A DNA stretch of 64,000 bases from Eunapius fragilis (GCA_963681505.1 OY811971.1:3027730-3091729); one strand, 5' to 3'; counted from the first letter of the stretch, positions 1 to 12,376 are shown. Notes: generated by a model from the sequence alone, not told the origin. A program made the numbers and translations.

Positions 1-424
1 CGCATGAAGGGGGGGGAGGGGGAGAAATAAAGCAACAACGAAGCAAACCATTTCGTAACCGTAGCAAACCGGACCAGATGCAAGCGCTGTGGCTTGTAAT
101 CCAATGCGCATGTGTCTAGGTGGTACAATGTGTTAATTTAATTTGTAATTAGCAGAATGCAGTTGTAAGGTTTGTTGTTAGGCTGATAATTAACCGGAAG
201 CCGAGCGCACACAAAGATATCCATGCTGGCGGACTTGCATGCACAATAACAAAGAGAAACCTCGTGGCGGTGTGGCACGACTGCCATATGCCCTCGACAC
301 CATGGGGAGGACACCCTCGACACCCGGGAAGGACACCCTCGACTCGCATACACATTTTAACCTCTGCCACTCCGGCAGATATACAAAAATACTATTCGAT
401 TGAGATTTATTTTATTTATTGAAC
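1..424. other. No gene recognised
   Basis: The stretch holds a G-rich tract near 9-24 and a short imperfect tandem repeat of GACACCCTCGACAC around 293-345. The open frames on the minus strand look like chance frames through that repeat, and no conserved protein is visible. Confidence 0.4.
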
Positions 425-574
425 TGCTGTACATTCTCCCGACTAGCCTCTTTGCTTGCCATTGGCCAGGCCAGCTCTAAAGCAAAAATGGCTTCAGAGA
501 ACCTATACAGCCATCTCAACTTATCTCTTGTGAGATCAGTGGGCCAAGGTCACCTTAGGGGGCGTGTTAGCTAA
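425..574 (+). pseudogene. 3' end fragment of RLE-type non-LTR retrotransposon ORF
   Basis: The + strand reads as a C-terminal retrotransposon tail that begins FSRLASLLAIGQASSKAK and ends LNLSLVRSVGQGHL before a TAA stop. It matches, residue by residue over about 40 positions, the C-terminus of the long open frame at 40228-42306 (FSRLASFLAIHQSS... LNVVLVRSIARAIL). Only this tail remains, so it is a heavily 5'-truncated or eroded copy. It sits about 270 bp upstream of the Rab32/38-like start codon. Confidence 0.7.
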
Positions 575-682
575 TGCATGTGTAGAACTGTAGTTTAGAC
601 TTTAGATACGGGCATAGTTGGTGCATAACTTGTACAGCTACGGGGCATAGTTAATTTTAATAGTGCTTATTGATTGAATGAT

Positions 683-690
683 GTCACGTG
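683..690 (+). promoter_or_regulatory. GTCACGTG E-box upstream of Rab32/38-like gene
   Basis: GTCACGTG lies about 148 bp before the ATG at 838. This is the core of bHLH-zip sites of the MITF/TFE/USF type (CLEAR-like). The same octamer recurs four times in intron 4 of this gene. A role in expression is inferred from sequence alone. Confidence 0.3.
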
Positions 691-837
691 TTGTGGACGT
701 GGGACTGACGGCAAATTTCTCCAAGCTTTCGCGTCAGTCTCGCAGCGCACCCGCAAACGTAGAAGCTCCTCGGCTTGGCTCTCTCGGGCTTGCTGCAATC
801 TTTAGGTCCCGTGTGCGCGTGTGCATCCCTCTTGACG

Positions 838-1202
838 ATGACGGAGCGTAGCTTCAAAGTGCTGATTGTGGGGGACACGAAGGTGGGTAAATCATCCATG
901 GTTATGCGATACACCAGCAACAAGTGGCTCAACTCTGTGAAGCCGACTATAGGAGGTGAGGGTGTGGTGGGGGAGAGGGGCGGGGCGGGGGCGTCCTTGG
1001 TGTGTGCATGAGCTCCGTGTGTGTAGGACTATAGATGCGCCAGGACAAAATGATTTGCAGGTCCCTGTAATACCTGTGTGCGAAGGACTCCTCTGAAGTG
1101 GTGGCGAGGGAGTGAAGGTTGGAGGCGCTGTTTTTAAAACCACTATCGTCCTCTGTCGATGCTGCGTCAACGTGGGAGCCATAATAAGCCTACGCTGTGT
1201 GT

Positions 1203-1250
<48 letters not shown>

Positions 1251-2144
1251 TTTGGTGCATCTCACAACTACAATCACGTGGTACATGCATGTACGTGTAA
1301 AATGGTTTGAGTTCCACTGTGGAAAGTATTGGGGAGGGAGAGATGGAGGAGGGTTGGGGAGGGGGGAGAGGAAGGGCGGGGGAGGGGACACCATTGATGG
1401 AATGTCGCTCACTAAAGGTGACGTGAGCAGGGTATACAATTGCTCCAATGGAACTTTTTTTTTTTTGGTCTGGTGCTTAAATTGTTCGCTATACAAAAGT
1501 TACATGCACCACCTTGTCATGTTGTCATGCCAACTGCATGGGTGATAGACATAGCCCAAAGGTCCAGGCCGTGAAGCCATCGAACACAACCTGTTGTTGA
1601 GGATCAAAATCTATTACATGTGTGTGTGTGTTGTGTGTGTGTGTGTGTGAAGTGTGTGTATATGGGGTATTAGTGTATGTGTGCATTCTATCTCAAGTCT
1701 TTACATCTCACAGCGGACTTTGCTGTGAAGTCACTCCAGTGGTCCAGCCAGGAGATAGTGAAGCTACATGTAAGTAATGTCTATGGGGCAGCTAGGGGCC
1801 ATACTGTAATTCCCCCCCCCCCCGCTATAGTATGCCACGCCTATTACATCACCCCCACCCTCCTCCCCTGCATGTTCATTCATCATTCATATTACATCAT
1901 CCATTGGGTTCTCCCCCCCCCCCCCCCCCCCCCCCCACTGTCTTGTAGGTATGGGACATAGCTGGTCAGGACCACTTCAGAGCCATGACACGTACATACT
2001 ACCGAGGGGCATCAGGTTGTGTGGTCATGTTTGATGTGACTAACAAGGAGACCTTTGACCACGTCAAGGATTGGAAGTATGACCTTGATACCAAAGTGGT
2101 CTTGCCCAATGGCCAGCCTATCCCATGTATCCTGCTGGCTAATA

Positions 2145-2228
<84 letters not shown>

Positions 2229-3504
2229 ATCGGTGTATGCATGTGTGTGTCTGTGTGTGTGTATACCATGGTATGTGTGTGCATGTATGTGTGTGTTGTG
2301 TGTGTGTGACAGTGTGTATGCATACATGTGTGTGTGTATTTGTGTGTGTGCATGTGTGTGTATCGGTGTGTGGGGGGGTGCATGTGTGTGTAATGTGAGT
2401 GTATACATTATTGGTGTGTGTGTGTGCGTGGGTGTGTGACAACTGTATGTGTGTATGTGCACGTGTGTGTGCTTGTGCAATTTGTGTGCCCATTCTGTTT
2501 GCTGCATTCTTGTGAAGGTAAGTATGTTTAGCTCCTCCCACTCTCTTTAGGATGATATTGATGCTAGAACTGTGTCGCCAAGCGAAATTCAAACATTTGC
2601 CAATGACAATGGTTTCTTCTACTGGGGCTTCATCTCTGTGAAAGAGAATAGAAATGTGGATGAGTCCATGAGGTGAGCACCTGGGTGTGTAGGATGAGCA
2701 CCAGGGTGTGTAAGGTGAGCAACAGGGTGTGTTAGAGGTGAGCACCTGGGTGTGTAAGATGAGCACCTGGGTGTGTTAGGTGAGCACCTGAGTGTTCTAC
2801 AAGGAGGCTACTCTAAGGATGATTGAATATGAGACATCAAGCACAATGAAAATGGTGACGGCTTCAAAAGCCTTTCATTGTTCACACCACATTGTTAAGA
2901 ACATGTAGAGTGGTCACGTGGTAGGTCACGTGGTACATGTAGAGTGGTCACGTGGTACATGTAGAGTGGTCACGTGGTACATGTAGAGTTCACACCACAT
3001 TGTTAAGTACAGGACTTACAATACAACTTCAAAAAATCCCCATGCTCTTAAGGATCTATTTTATGATCCATAGCATTTGTAGGGGCTGTTAAAGGAATGT
3101 GACCAAAGGGTTGGGTATAGCAGAGCTGGATTGTCTTCCAACCTATAGCCTTGTTCAACACAGCTGAACATCTTGTTGACTAATTAATAACCATGTGTGC
3201 CACTTAATAACCATGTCCAAACATGTGCATATCCTTTGCATGAGATACTATTCGTAACAGTGTAATTGCCTGTCACGTTAGACCATCCATTAATATTTCC
3301 CTCCCCTTCCCCTCCTCCTCAATTCCCTCCCTTTCCCCCGCTCCTTGATTCCCCCCCTCCCCCCCCCCCCGCCCCAACAGATATCTGGTCCAGACAATGC
3401 TACAACAGGAACACATATCTGGTCAATCTCATGAGACAGAGGATAAGGTTGACTCAATAGTCTCTGCAGACGATCACAGCAAGCAGCAGCAGTCGTGCTG
3501 CTAG
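838..3504 (+). CDS. Rab32/38-family small GTPase, five exons
   Basis: Exons 838-955, 1714-1769, 1949-2146, 2551-2672 and 3381-3504 join in frame to a 205-aa protein, the usual Rab length, ending TAG. GTP-binding motifs are all visible: P-loop GDTKVGKSS near residue 12, switch I threonine in PTIG, WDIAGQ, NKDD, and SVK in the G5 position. WDIAGQ (Ile where most Rabs have Thr) and DLDTKVVLPNGQPIPCILLANK-like spacing are typical of the Rab32/Rab38/Rab29 branch. The C-terminus ends in two cysteines for geranylgeranylation. Family members work in traffic to lysosome-related organelles and as PKA anchors. ATG 838 was chosen because MTERSFKVL aligns with Rab N-termini; an in-frame ATG at 775 would add 21 residues. 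All introns are GT-AG. Two splice sites touch repeats: the exon 3 donor runs straight into a (GT)40 tract and the exon 4 donor is the first unit of a minisatellite. Confidence 0.88.
1195..1250. repeat. (GT)n microsatellite in intron 1 of the Rab gene
   Basis: About 27 GT units with one interruption (GTAT). It lies inside the first intron and codes for nothing; the Cys/Val frames across it are artefacts. Confidence 0.9.
2147..2226. repeat. (GT)40 microsatellite forming the exon 3 splice donor
   Basis: Forty uninterrupted GT units start at the first intron base after LLANK. The donor is therefore AAG|GTGTGT inside the repeat. More irregular GT-rich sequence continues to about 2480. Confidence 0.9.
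2671..2800. repeat. Minisatellite of donor-like AGGTGAGCACCTGGGTGTGT units
   Basis: About six imperfect copies of a 19-22 bp unit (AGGTGAGCACCTGGGTGTGT and variants such as AGGATGAGCACCAGGG). The first unit contains the 5' splice site of Rab exon 4 (ends 2672); at least two later units keep AGGTGAGCA and so resemble extra donors. Confidence 0.8.
2881..3009. repeat. Minisatellite with four CACGTG boxes between direct repeats
   Basis: A roughly 21-bp unit (TGGTCACGTGGTACATGTAG) occurs about three and a half times, with CACGTG at 2915, 2928, 2949 and 2971. It is flanked by two copies of TTCACACCACATTGTTAAG (2881 and 2989). It lies in intron 4 of the Rab gene. A related TCACGTGGTACATG also occurs near 1274. 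Confidence 0.75.
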
Positions 3505-3689
3505 TGTTCCACACACACACACACACAGTGTTCATGTCGTTAGTGTATGTTCCAAGTGTCCTAACTGTCTGCATCATGCATGTGTTTATTATTATTATAC
3601 TAAACTTCGAATAATAATAATACTTTCCAATGCAATACACTGATACATAAATAACACACAAACGCAAAATTCATGTGGACACCATCCTA

Positions 3690-4175
3690 CTAAGGATGGC
3701 CGAAGAAATTGATCTTATGAGGCAAGTGTTCAGCCTGCCGTAAAGATCATTTATAACGACCGACTTTGGCTTGGAGCAGGCGATTGCCAGCCTAGATGCC
3801 AACTGAGCAAAGCCTCTTGACCCCATGCACCGTATGCCTCAACAATTATTACATAATCATACACCCACAAATAAAAAAGTCAAGTCACGAGGGCAAGAAC
3901 TCCCTTGCCAAAATGGCTCTGGCAATGGACCTGACTAAGGTGAAGTTCATCCTACTGTATAGGTCCACCAAGATTGAAGGTTTGGGAGAGGACAAGCTGA
4001 TGGCAAGGTGGGATGCCAACTTAGAGAAAGTGAGATGAGCCTAGTTACAGAACGTCTCGACAGCTAAGGGAATGCACTTCCACTCCAATTCCTCACATTT
4101 GGGACCATTGGTGAGAAGCTTGCGGGTCTCCGCTGGTGTAGAAGCTGCACCAGATGATCTGCATGACTCCCTTAG
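3690..4175 (-). pseudogene. Decayed 3' ends of RLE-type non-LTR retrotransposon
   Basis: On the minus strand 4175-3890 translates to TPAETRKLLTNGPKCEELEW, then CIPLAVETF, and ends VRSIARAILAREF. This matches the C-terminus of the 40228-42306 frame (AAETRKLHSNGPKCQELGW... CIPLAVETY... RSIARAILAREL). One in-frame stop follows FCN. A second, separate tail fragment lies at about 3790-3697 minus (LAIACSKPKSVVINDLYGRL). TTA/AAT repeats lie near 3585-3622, just beyond the 3' side. The + strand open frame here is a shadow. Confidence 0.7.
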
Positions 4176-4179
4176 TTAT

Positions 4180-5759
4180 CATTATTTTTGTTGATACAAA
4201 AGGTATAACAACTTAGTGTGTGTTTGACACCTCCTTTGTGCATGTGACACCGTTTCTACCCCTGAACTCCTGGCAAGTGTGAGATTATCCATACTTCGTA
4301 GGAACAGTGTGTAGTTGGGGTCAATTATCCTAGCTATAAAAATTCATTTTTTAATACGACGTACAATTAAACCGGATGTCAGTTATAATTATTCATTCAC
4401 TAAGCCCTTGGAGTTGTGTAATTAGAAATAACATATATAGACACAGATAGCCAAGCTACTTTTCAGATAAACCACAGATCAATTCCTTGGCCTCAACTCT
4501 CCACCGCTGGACGGATTCCGCTGTGACCAGGTTAAGGTCGTCCGCCGCTCCCGTTAGTCGTACGTTGCACATCGTGCGGACAAAGCACAGCGTATATACA
4601 CCGCAGTCATACGCTGTTAGAGAGAAGGCGGAGGGGGCGTGGGGGGCGGCGGGAAGCGGTCAACTGCGAACACGCTTTACACACACTCACGCACTCACAA
4701 TTTGCCTGCTGGGGGCAAGGCACATCGAGAAATGTGGGTTCACATGACACTGCAGACAAAAAAAAAAAAAAAAAAAAAAACGCCGATGGATTGTTTTATT
4801 TTTATTTTACACGCAAAAAAGTTACGTTTCAGGAAGGGCGTGATTCGCTTGGCACAGACAAGGGCATCAGCGCAATTTATGGGGGAACACGAATCCATGT
4901 GGTAGAACGCGTTAAGGATCCTGTCGTACATAAGAGCGCTCCTGTACAAACATCAGTTCGCTCCAGCTGCGTTAGAAGAGACCTAGTTGTCTTAATAACT
5001 CACCAATGGCTGCCCCCGGCCTCGTCTGGGGCCACGTTGTCGTTGACAGCGAGAAATATGAGTTCCTTCTGGTCCAAGCCGAGCGGTTCGAGAAAGACAC
5101 CAACATCTTTATCTACGCCCGTATGATCGGAGGAGGCACATATTGACCTGTGCATACACGGCTAAGTCCACACCTTGGCATAGTTTGATCCACTGTGTAA
5201 CATCAGGTGTCAGGAAGGAGACGCGCTGAGCGTACGGACCGAACACATCATGTTCTAAGTATCTATTATATACAGCGTAGCGAACGTGTGTACAAGATAT
5301 GGGGAAAGAAAAAAGAAAAAAAAAAAAAAACGTTCAAAATGCACGCACCGCAGCACAACCTGTAAATTGAGCTCACTCAAAATAGAAACCTATGAGCCTA
5401 TCATTCAGCCAGTTGGGGCAATCCAAAAGAGACACGTCAGAGCGCCTCAGCAAACTGTCGTGGTAACTTGCGATAACAGGATCCATAGCCCCTTTTTAAT
5501 TAATTAGATTGTTATTGCCCGCCTGAAATGTCAACCACAACGAAAAATTGAGTTTGTAAAAATGGCCGCTGGTAAACTACATTGCTTGACATAAAGCTTA
5601 CGAGATCGGTGGTCGCCACACAGCTGCAGATGAACGCACTCCTTCTGATGTAGAAAGGAGGCAAGGATATACTTACACACACAGCCCTTCCGACTGTTTG
5701 AAAAGCCTCCCGTAGAATTGAAGCCGTCAGTAGAGTCCTTTTTGTAACCTCCCCCCAAG
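4180..5759. other. Intergenic region between Rab and ataxin-7-like genes
   Basis: No recognisable gene. It contains two A-rich tracts (4761-4780 and about 5307-5330). The open frames that cross them show no known domain. The segment just before 5760 may hold the ataxin-7-like promoter and 5' UTR. Confidence 0.4.
5004..5147 (+). CDS. Small ORF of unknown function (47 aa)
   Basis: ATG to TGA reads MAAPGLVWGHVVVDSEKYEF and continues to IYARMIGGGTY. The composition looks protein-like (mixed hydrophobic and charged residues, no low complexity), unlike neighbouring frames, but I do not recognise it. It could be an isolated exon or chance. Confidence 0.15.
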
Positions 5760-7449
5760 ATGGACGGGGGTAGGGGTAGTAACTCACTGAATTCTGGCTA
5801 CTCGTGGTCCATGTTTGAGGAAAAGGCGAGGGAACACGGTATGTTTCGAGGGGGGACTTGGGGTCTTTTTGTTTACGTATTATTTAAATATATTCGTACT
5901 TCTCGTACTTGTCCCCATTGACTGAAGCGGATGCGTTCGGTCGGACGAACTATTTGTTTACATAATATGGGCGTATTGTATGGTCCTGCGCGCTATATTT
6001 GATGTGAACCTTTAAATGTTTTTTTATTTTTAAAAAGGCACTTCATTAGGTGGGCGCTATTTGGAGTGTTTGTAAACACTTGTGGGAATAGCTAAAGAAA
6101 TCTGGGGAGGAGAGATTGGGCATAATATTGCAACCAACTTTTTTGTAGAGTCAGCAGTGTCCAGTCAGACACACAAGAACACTCATTCTCCGACTACTGG
6201 CAGGTTGTGTAAGGAAGGTGAGTTTAACTCTTTTGTAGTTGTGGGTACAGCCGTTTCCTCCCCCCCCCACCTCCACCTTCCCCATCTCCACCCTCCCCAT
6301 GGGGCTGATGTGTATACTCGGCCTACACTCCAAAAAAAATATATAAAATGATATAAACTGTGTGTGCTCACACACACATAAATGCACATGTGTACAACAT
6401 ACACACACGTGTGCACAATACACACACACCACCGTTTCCTCTTCCCCTCCACTCCACCTCCCACCCCCATATCCACCCTCCCCATGGGGCTGATGTGTAT
6501 ACTCGACCTACACTCTACAAACTCTGTGTGCTCACACACACACACACATAAATACACACGTGTACGTACACACATGTGTACACAATACACACACACACCA
6601 CTCGTGCAAACGTCACGTCACTCACACACGCACACACAACCTATGCAGACATGGCCATCTATGGTACAGAACCTGCCATTGATCATCTGTCTTTGGTGGT
6701 GTGTACAGATTGCAACAGAGTGGTTAAATCTCAGGCCTTCATGAAACACAAGGGTGAGTGGAGGTCTGGAGGAGAGCGTTTAACAAACCTGCAAAACACA
6801 CACACACACACACACATACACCCACACACACACACACACACACGTTTACAACCTTGTACACACTCACACACATGCACACTCACACACAACGTTAATGTAT
6901 ATGTATGTGCATGCACACGCGCACACACATACACATGCACGCACGTTTATGCATATACAAAATGTTTATTTGGCATTAAATAAACAGGTGGCATCCCCTC
7001 TGTCTGCATTCCCCTGATGTATGTTTGATGTACCAAGTCCTTAACCCTGACATCCATATCATCACCCTCCACCCCTTTCTCCCTCCCCTCTGCCCTCCTC
7101 CCTCCACCTGACTATACTTTTCATGAAAGAGATCTTGAACTTTGTGTCTAAAAGTAGACAGGTGGTTAGTGTGGCCGGTTGCCAAGGAAACGTGCACCTG
7201 TAAGCACGCCCTGTGAGCACTGTTGTTGTGTGGAGGTTCCCATGGACATTGGGGGTCACATGTGCTGTATGCATGGGGGGTGGGTGGGCGGGGTTTGAGT
7301 GCTGGTAAACGTTGTGAACTGAATTGTGCTCTATCCCCCCCCACACACACACACCACACACCGCACACCGCACACCATACCCATAATGCAACGCTACACA
7401 CAAAATACCTACCACACACTACATACACCACACACATACACACACACGT

Positions 7450-7538
<89 letters not shown>

Positions 7539-10500
7539 AGAGCTCTATCACAGCGAGGTGCTACACTTGGCCATCCCAGGACGGCCGTCGCCGATCCAGA
7601 CCTTTGGTCTGGCATCAGGACCGGGTGAGGTTCCCTCTGGTTCCAGATCGGCTGCCAATGCCAGTGCCAATTCTTGTGTGGTTTCACCCAACCATGGCTT
7701 CCTAGCTTCTGACCTTCCACTCCGAGAAACTGAGAAGAAGAGAACGATATCTCGAGGTAGGCTTGCTGAGGGTTATCCATGTTGTCCTGTTGTCTAACCT
7801 TGGTACCTGCCACGCCCCCAAACACACGTCATTGTCTGGCCACACCCACTCTCCCATAAGAATATGATCCAGAGCATCACTGCGGTGTGTTCTCTGAAGA
7901 GGATGGAAAGAATTGCCTCAGGTCACTTACATGCAAGGTTTGGGACTGTCTTCTCCTCCCACATCTCCTCTCACCTCCTCTTCCTCTCACCTCCTCCCAC
8001 CTCTTTAGATCCACCCAGCCAGTCAGAAAGCCAAGGTTGGTCGCAGCAAGCCGTTCAGCCAACTGTTGGAGCTTCATAGGCAGAGGAAGGAGCAGAAGAG
8101 GAAAGGGCGGGACCACCAACAGCTCCACCCCTTGGCCACCTCCCCTCTTATGTTAGTGATGAGGGAGGGGAGGGGAGAGGGAGGAGGGAGGGAAGGAGAG
8201 GGGAGGGAGGAGTAATGGAGGAAGTGAAAATCATGTTATCATCACTTGCACAGATCACCCAAGGCAGACCATCAGGACAGCACAACAGGTGAGTCAGTGG
8301 TGTTCATACATGTGCCCATGTATCCATGTTGTCTGCACGTATACACACACATGAACACCACATACCACACACACCACACATACACACTACACTACATGTA
8401 CGTGCATTCCACTGCACACAAACATATGCAGCAATGCGTTCTCCAACAGCTGTGGCCACTTCCTTGTCAGTCACAGATGACTGGTTTGGTCAGAGCAGTG
8501 TCACCACCACCACCACCACCACCCCCACCCCCACTCCTGCTGTGAGTAGGGTCACCCCCACCACCACTCCTGCTGTGAGTAGGGTGCAGTCAGACACACT
8601 GCCTGGCGACATCACCTTCCCTCAACCCTTAGCTGTGAGCTACCAAATTGTTTGTCTGTCTCTTTTGTTTGTTTGTTTGTTAGTTTTTGTGGTGGTGGTG
8701 GTGCGTTGTTCCAAACTTGTGCCATGTGTGTGCTTGTCAGTAGGTATACAAGGGGGAGTTAATTAAGGGTGATGGGGGGGGGGGGGGGGGGGGCACGCAA
8801 ATATTTAATACCACACATGCACATGGTTTGATGACTTGGTAATGTTTGGTTGGGACCAGAACCCTGCTCATTCCCTCACATTCCCCTCCCTCCCTCATCT
8901 TCCTCTCCCTCCCTCCCCTCACCTTCTCCCCCTCACCCCTCACCTTTCCCTCCCTCATCTTCCTCTCCCCTTCCTCTCCCTCCCTTCCTCACCTTCCTTC
9001 CTCCCCATCCCTTTCCCCCCTCCTTTCATCTGCAGGTATGTCCCTTTAATTCACACCAAGTTTCCAAGACTATGGTGTTCTCCAGACGTCTTGATAACCT
9101 GTATTCTTCACTTCTTGGTTGTACAGAGAGAGGAGGAGGGAGTGTCTCAACTGCCAGGTAGATACCTAAAATATGCCAGATGGCCTCGGGTGGAGGGATA
9201 TTCTGGCCTGGGGAAGAGATGCCTGATGGGGCAGACCCGATGATATGATGGTCTGGGGAAGGGAGGCTTGATGTCCTGGATATGGAGGCCTGGGGAAGAG
9301 GGGCCTGGGTGGGGGGGGGGGGTCCTAGCACTCATTGAAGCACCATTGTGTGCCTTTTAGGAAGAGACGTCGTGAGTCTGCAGCAGTGGGGCACAAAGCA
9401 AAGGTCAAGAATTACTCATGTGAGTGTCTGATGACCTTTGGGGTGTGTGACCTTTGCGGCGTGTGTGTGCATGTTTGTGTGTGGGTGTGTGTGTGTGTGC
9501 ATGTGGGGGTGTGTATGTGGGGTGTGTATGTGGGTGTGGCCTTTGCTCTGGTTGCGACATGTTTGCTTTCTTGCTTGGCAGGTAAACATAGTCACGTAGC
9601 AGAGAACATGCCAGCCGCACAGAGAAAGGATGACTCCTCCTCCCTGCTGGTTTGTCACCTGAGCACATATTGCCCCCACACTCCTTCCACCACCCCCTCC
9701 TCCCCATTCCATCCCATCAACCAACTAACTCTGACCTGCCCCCCCCTCCCCCACTTCCACAGCCACACCTTGTCACTGTACCACCAAGAAGACCCGATGG
9801 ATTGGCTAGAAGCGTTGCCATGGTGGGAGTGAGGCTGAGGGAGACATGCCTACCCAACCACATGATCGCCCACATGACCAGTCGTCATGCCAACCCTCGG
9901 CTACATAATGCACAGGTTGTATCCCTACGGGATGACGTGCCTGCTGCCATGGCAACGGGACACCTGCAGCCGGTGAGCTACGTGGCACCTCAAGGGGAAG
10001 GAGGAGGAGGAGGAGGGGGAAGAGGAGGAGGAGGTCCAATGATGATGAAGGTCCAACAGCACACCAAGACAGGCCTCACTGAGACTGTTATGATCAACAG
10101 TGGTATGTGGGGGTCTGGTTGGCATGTTTTTTCCCTTCCGTTTTTTTATCTACCCCTTTCCTCCCTCCCTCCCCTGTCACTCATCCATCCCCTCCCTCCC
10201 ATCTCCTCCACCCCTCCCCTTACTTTGTAGGCCCTAATCACCTTGGCAGATATGGTGTACCTCAACCGAAGGTGAGGTCCCCCTCCCTCCTCAGTTGCCA
10301 TGGTAACCTCCCCCCTCTCTCTATTGCAGATGCCTTTCAATGGCATGGTGATCTCGACAGCTTCATCCACCCCGCCCCCTACCACGCCTCCTTCCCACTC
10401 CGAGTCCCCACAGCAGTTTCAACTTGGTCACCACCTCCTCATCCACCAGGGGCACCACCCACCTCCACCTCAGTCCCCTCATGATGGCCCCCTCCCCCAT

Positions 10501-12376
10501 CCCCCTCACTCCTCTGTGAACTCCGTGTCTCCTCGCATAAGCAGGCTCCTCCCCCTAACACCAAGTACGTAATCCACACACACACACACATATAAACAGA
10601 CTCAATGTATAGCCTATTATAAGTGCATGTTTCTAACTTTATGTAGAGCTAGTGTGTTTGAATGCATATCAGTTAGGATTCACGCTTCACTCTTATGCAT
10701 TTGTTTCACGACAAACTTTACGCTTCTAGAACTGAGTAAATATCCATCCCCAAAACAGGCTTACTTAAGTACGCGAGGATTGGTTATTGATCATTGAAGG
10801 GATCTAGTGTATGTACCGACATTTAGGATTGGGCTACTGATAAGTACATGCAAGGTTTACATCCCATTAATACAGGCAGTGCTTACCTTGGCCTCGATCC
10901 TAAATGGCCTTGTACCACATTCTCGTTTTGTGTTCAATGTACATGTAACTAGGCCCTTGAATGACCAGGTGCCAAGAACCAAAATAAATCCTGGTGTAAT
11001 ATTATACCCCATGCCAAGGGGTGACATTCAGGATGACTTACATGTATGCTTCACACCCCTCTCCGCCCCATGTAATGTCTAACATCACTTGTTAGTTGAT
11101 TCCCATATTAACCTACTTACTGCCAGTAGAGGTGTCAGATCACTTAGTAACGTCTCCAATAGCGTTACAGTAGTGTGATATGCAATCGGGGTGGTCAAGT
11201 TGTTTTATATTACTGGTACATGTAGGCTTTTTAACACTTCAGAAGTTGAAAAATGATCCCTTACATTTCAAATAGGAAGAAGTAAACTTAAAGATGAGGT
11301 TCCACTATTGGAATGCATCGATTTGACCGACACACACATACCACTTAACTGGGAGACGGTTAATAACCAACACTTGGAATTTCACTCATGTTTATATAAA
11401 CTATGCGTTAGACAGTTCAATGAATAGGTTGTTTCCATAAGAATCTACTGGGGTGACGATGGGTCAAGAGGGAGGTATTGGGGTAAAGTTGTTAGGAGAT
11501 GTGTTATTATTCATATTACTCCTTGACCTACTCCCCTTCCACCCCTTCCTCCCCATCCCCCATTCTCCTCCCCATCCTTCCTTGGCAGGTATTAGCAGCA
11601 CCTCGCAGTCCTCCTTGCCCCGCCCCCAACAGTCACCCTCACCCCACCCCCAACAGTCACCCTCACCCCACCTCCAGCAGCAGTCAGCAGGGTTCAACTT
11701 TGCACCTTCTCACCATCACCACCCTCACACTACGCCTCCACAGTCACCGCTAACACAACAACTGCTGGCAAGCAGTACGCCCACACACACTGTCACCCAC
11801 CCACCTGGGATGTATGTTTTGCACCAGGAGCAGCAAGGCCACACCCCCAGTAGCAGGTACCCAGGCCAACTCAACCCTCAGGATCAGGTCATGAGCCGAC
11901 ATAATCAAGGTCTCCAGGAAGTGATGCGCCATAACTTGTTTCACCTAGGCAACAACATGAACGTTGGTCCCTCCTCTGTGGCGGAAAATGCCATGCTCAA
12001 CAGAGCATTTCTTGCACATCAGCACCAGCAGCAGCTGTTTGCTGGGTCTGGGCACCACCTGTCCTCCTTTCCACCTCTCCACCAGCTGGGCACAGTTCGG
12101 CCACACAGTGCACACAGTGCAGTCCTCTCGGGGAGGTATGCTGTTGGAAGCAATGTACCCTTGGGGCTTCCAGGTCAACTTATGCCCACCTTGGGTGCAA
12201 CTGGGGCAGCGCAGATGGTGGGAAAGGTCAGGGCACCCGTTCCCTCCAATGTGCAGCTCCAGGATAGTTCCCAGAGAGACTCCCCCCCAACACCTCTTGT
12301 GTACAGTCAATCTCATCTGCAGGATAGTCCCTCTTTACCCCAAAGAACCCACCTGCCCTCTCAACAGGTCACATGA
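5760..12376 (+). CDS. Ataxin-7-like SAGA complex subunit, 14 exons, intact (copy 1)
   Basis: Exons 5760-5838, 6649-6753, 7541-7756, 7861-7937, 8009-8151, 8254-8288, 8432-8634, 9036-9157, 9361-9419, 9582-9649, 9763-10102, 10231-10271, 10330-10564 and 11589-12376 all have GT-AG introns and matching phases. They give 836 aa (human ATXN7 is about 890). Exons 2-3 make the first zinc motif: CTDC, then KHKELYH, so C-x2-C...H-x4-H as in ATXN7. Exons 4-5 make the SCA7 domain: CGVFSEEDGKNCLRSLTCK then IH, followed by a basic helix KPFSQLLELHRQRKEQKRK. Exon 8 holds a conserved segment around MVFSRRLDNLYSSLL. The C-terminal half is rich in Pro, Ser, His and Gln. The family anchors the histone H2B deubiquitinase module to SAGA in the nucleus. 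Weak points: the exon 4 donor (GTTTGG), the exon 5 donor (AT|GTTAGT) and the exon 13 donor (AA|GTACGT), the last chosen for phase. Exon 11 carries a GGA repeat encoding a glycine run. Confidence 0.85.
6235..6550. repeat. Tandem duplication of about 190 bp in intron 1 of the ataxin-7-like gene
   Basis: The block CCCCATGGGGCTGATGTGTA, its pyrimidine-rich lead and a CA-rich trailer occur twice, around 6250-6400 and 6440-6560. Copy 2 of the gene (28020-28130) has only one short remnant. Confidence 0.7.
7451..7537. repeat. (CA)43 microsatellite abutting the exon 3 acceptor
   Basis: An uninterrupted CA run ends three bases before exon 3 of the ataxin-7-like gene, so the acceptor is ...CACACAC-CAG|AG. 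The pyrimidine tract expected at an acceptor is replaced by the repeat. Confidence 0.9.

Noticed and set aside
1985-2766. Open frames of Val-Cys or His-Thr repeats over GT/CA tracts here and at 6360-6983 and 7223-7705
   Set aside because: They are translations of dinucleotide repeats and introns, not proteins.
3796-4038. Plus-strand ORF with LAKMALAMDLTKVKFILLYR
   Set aside because: The other strand matches the retrotransposon C-terminus over a longer span, so the + frame is a shadow.
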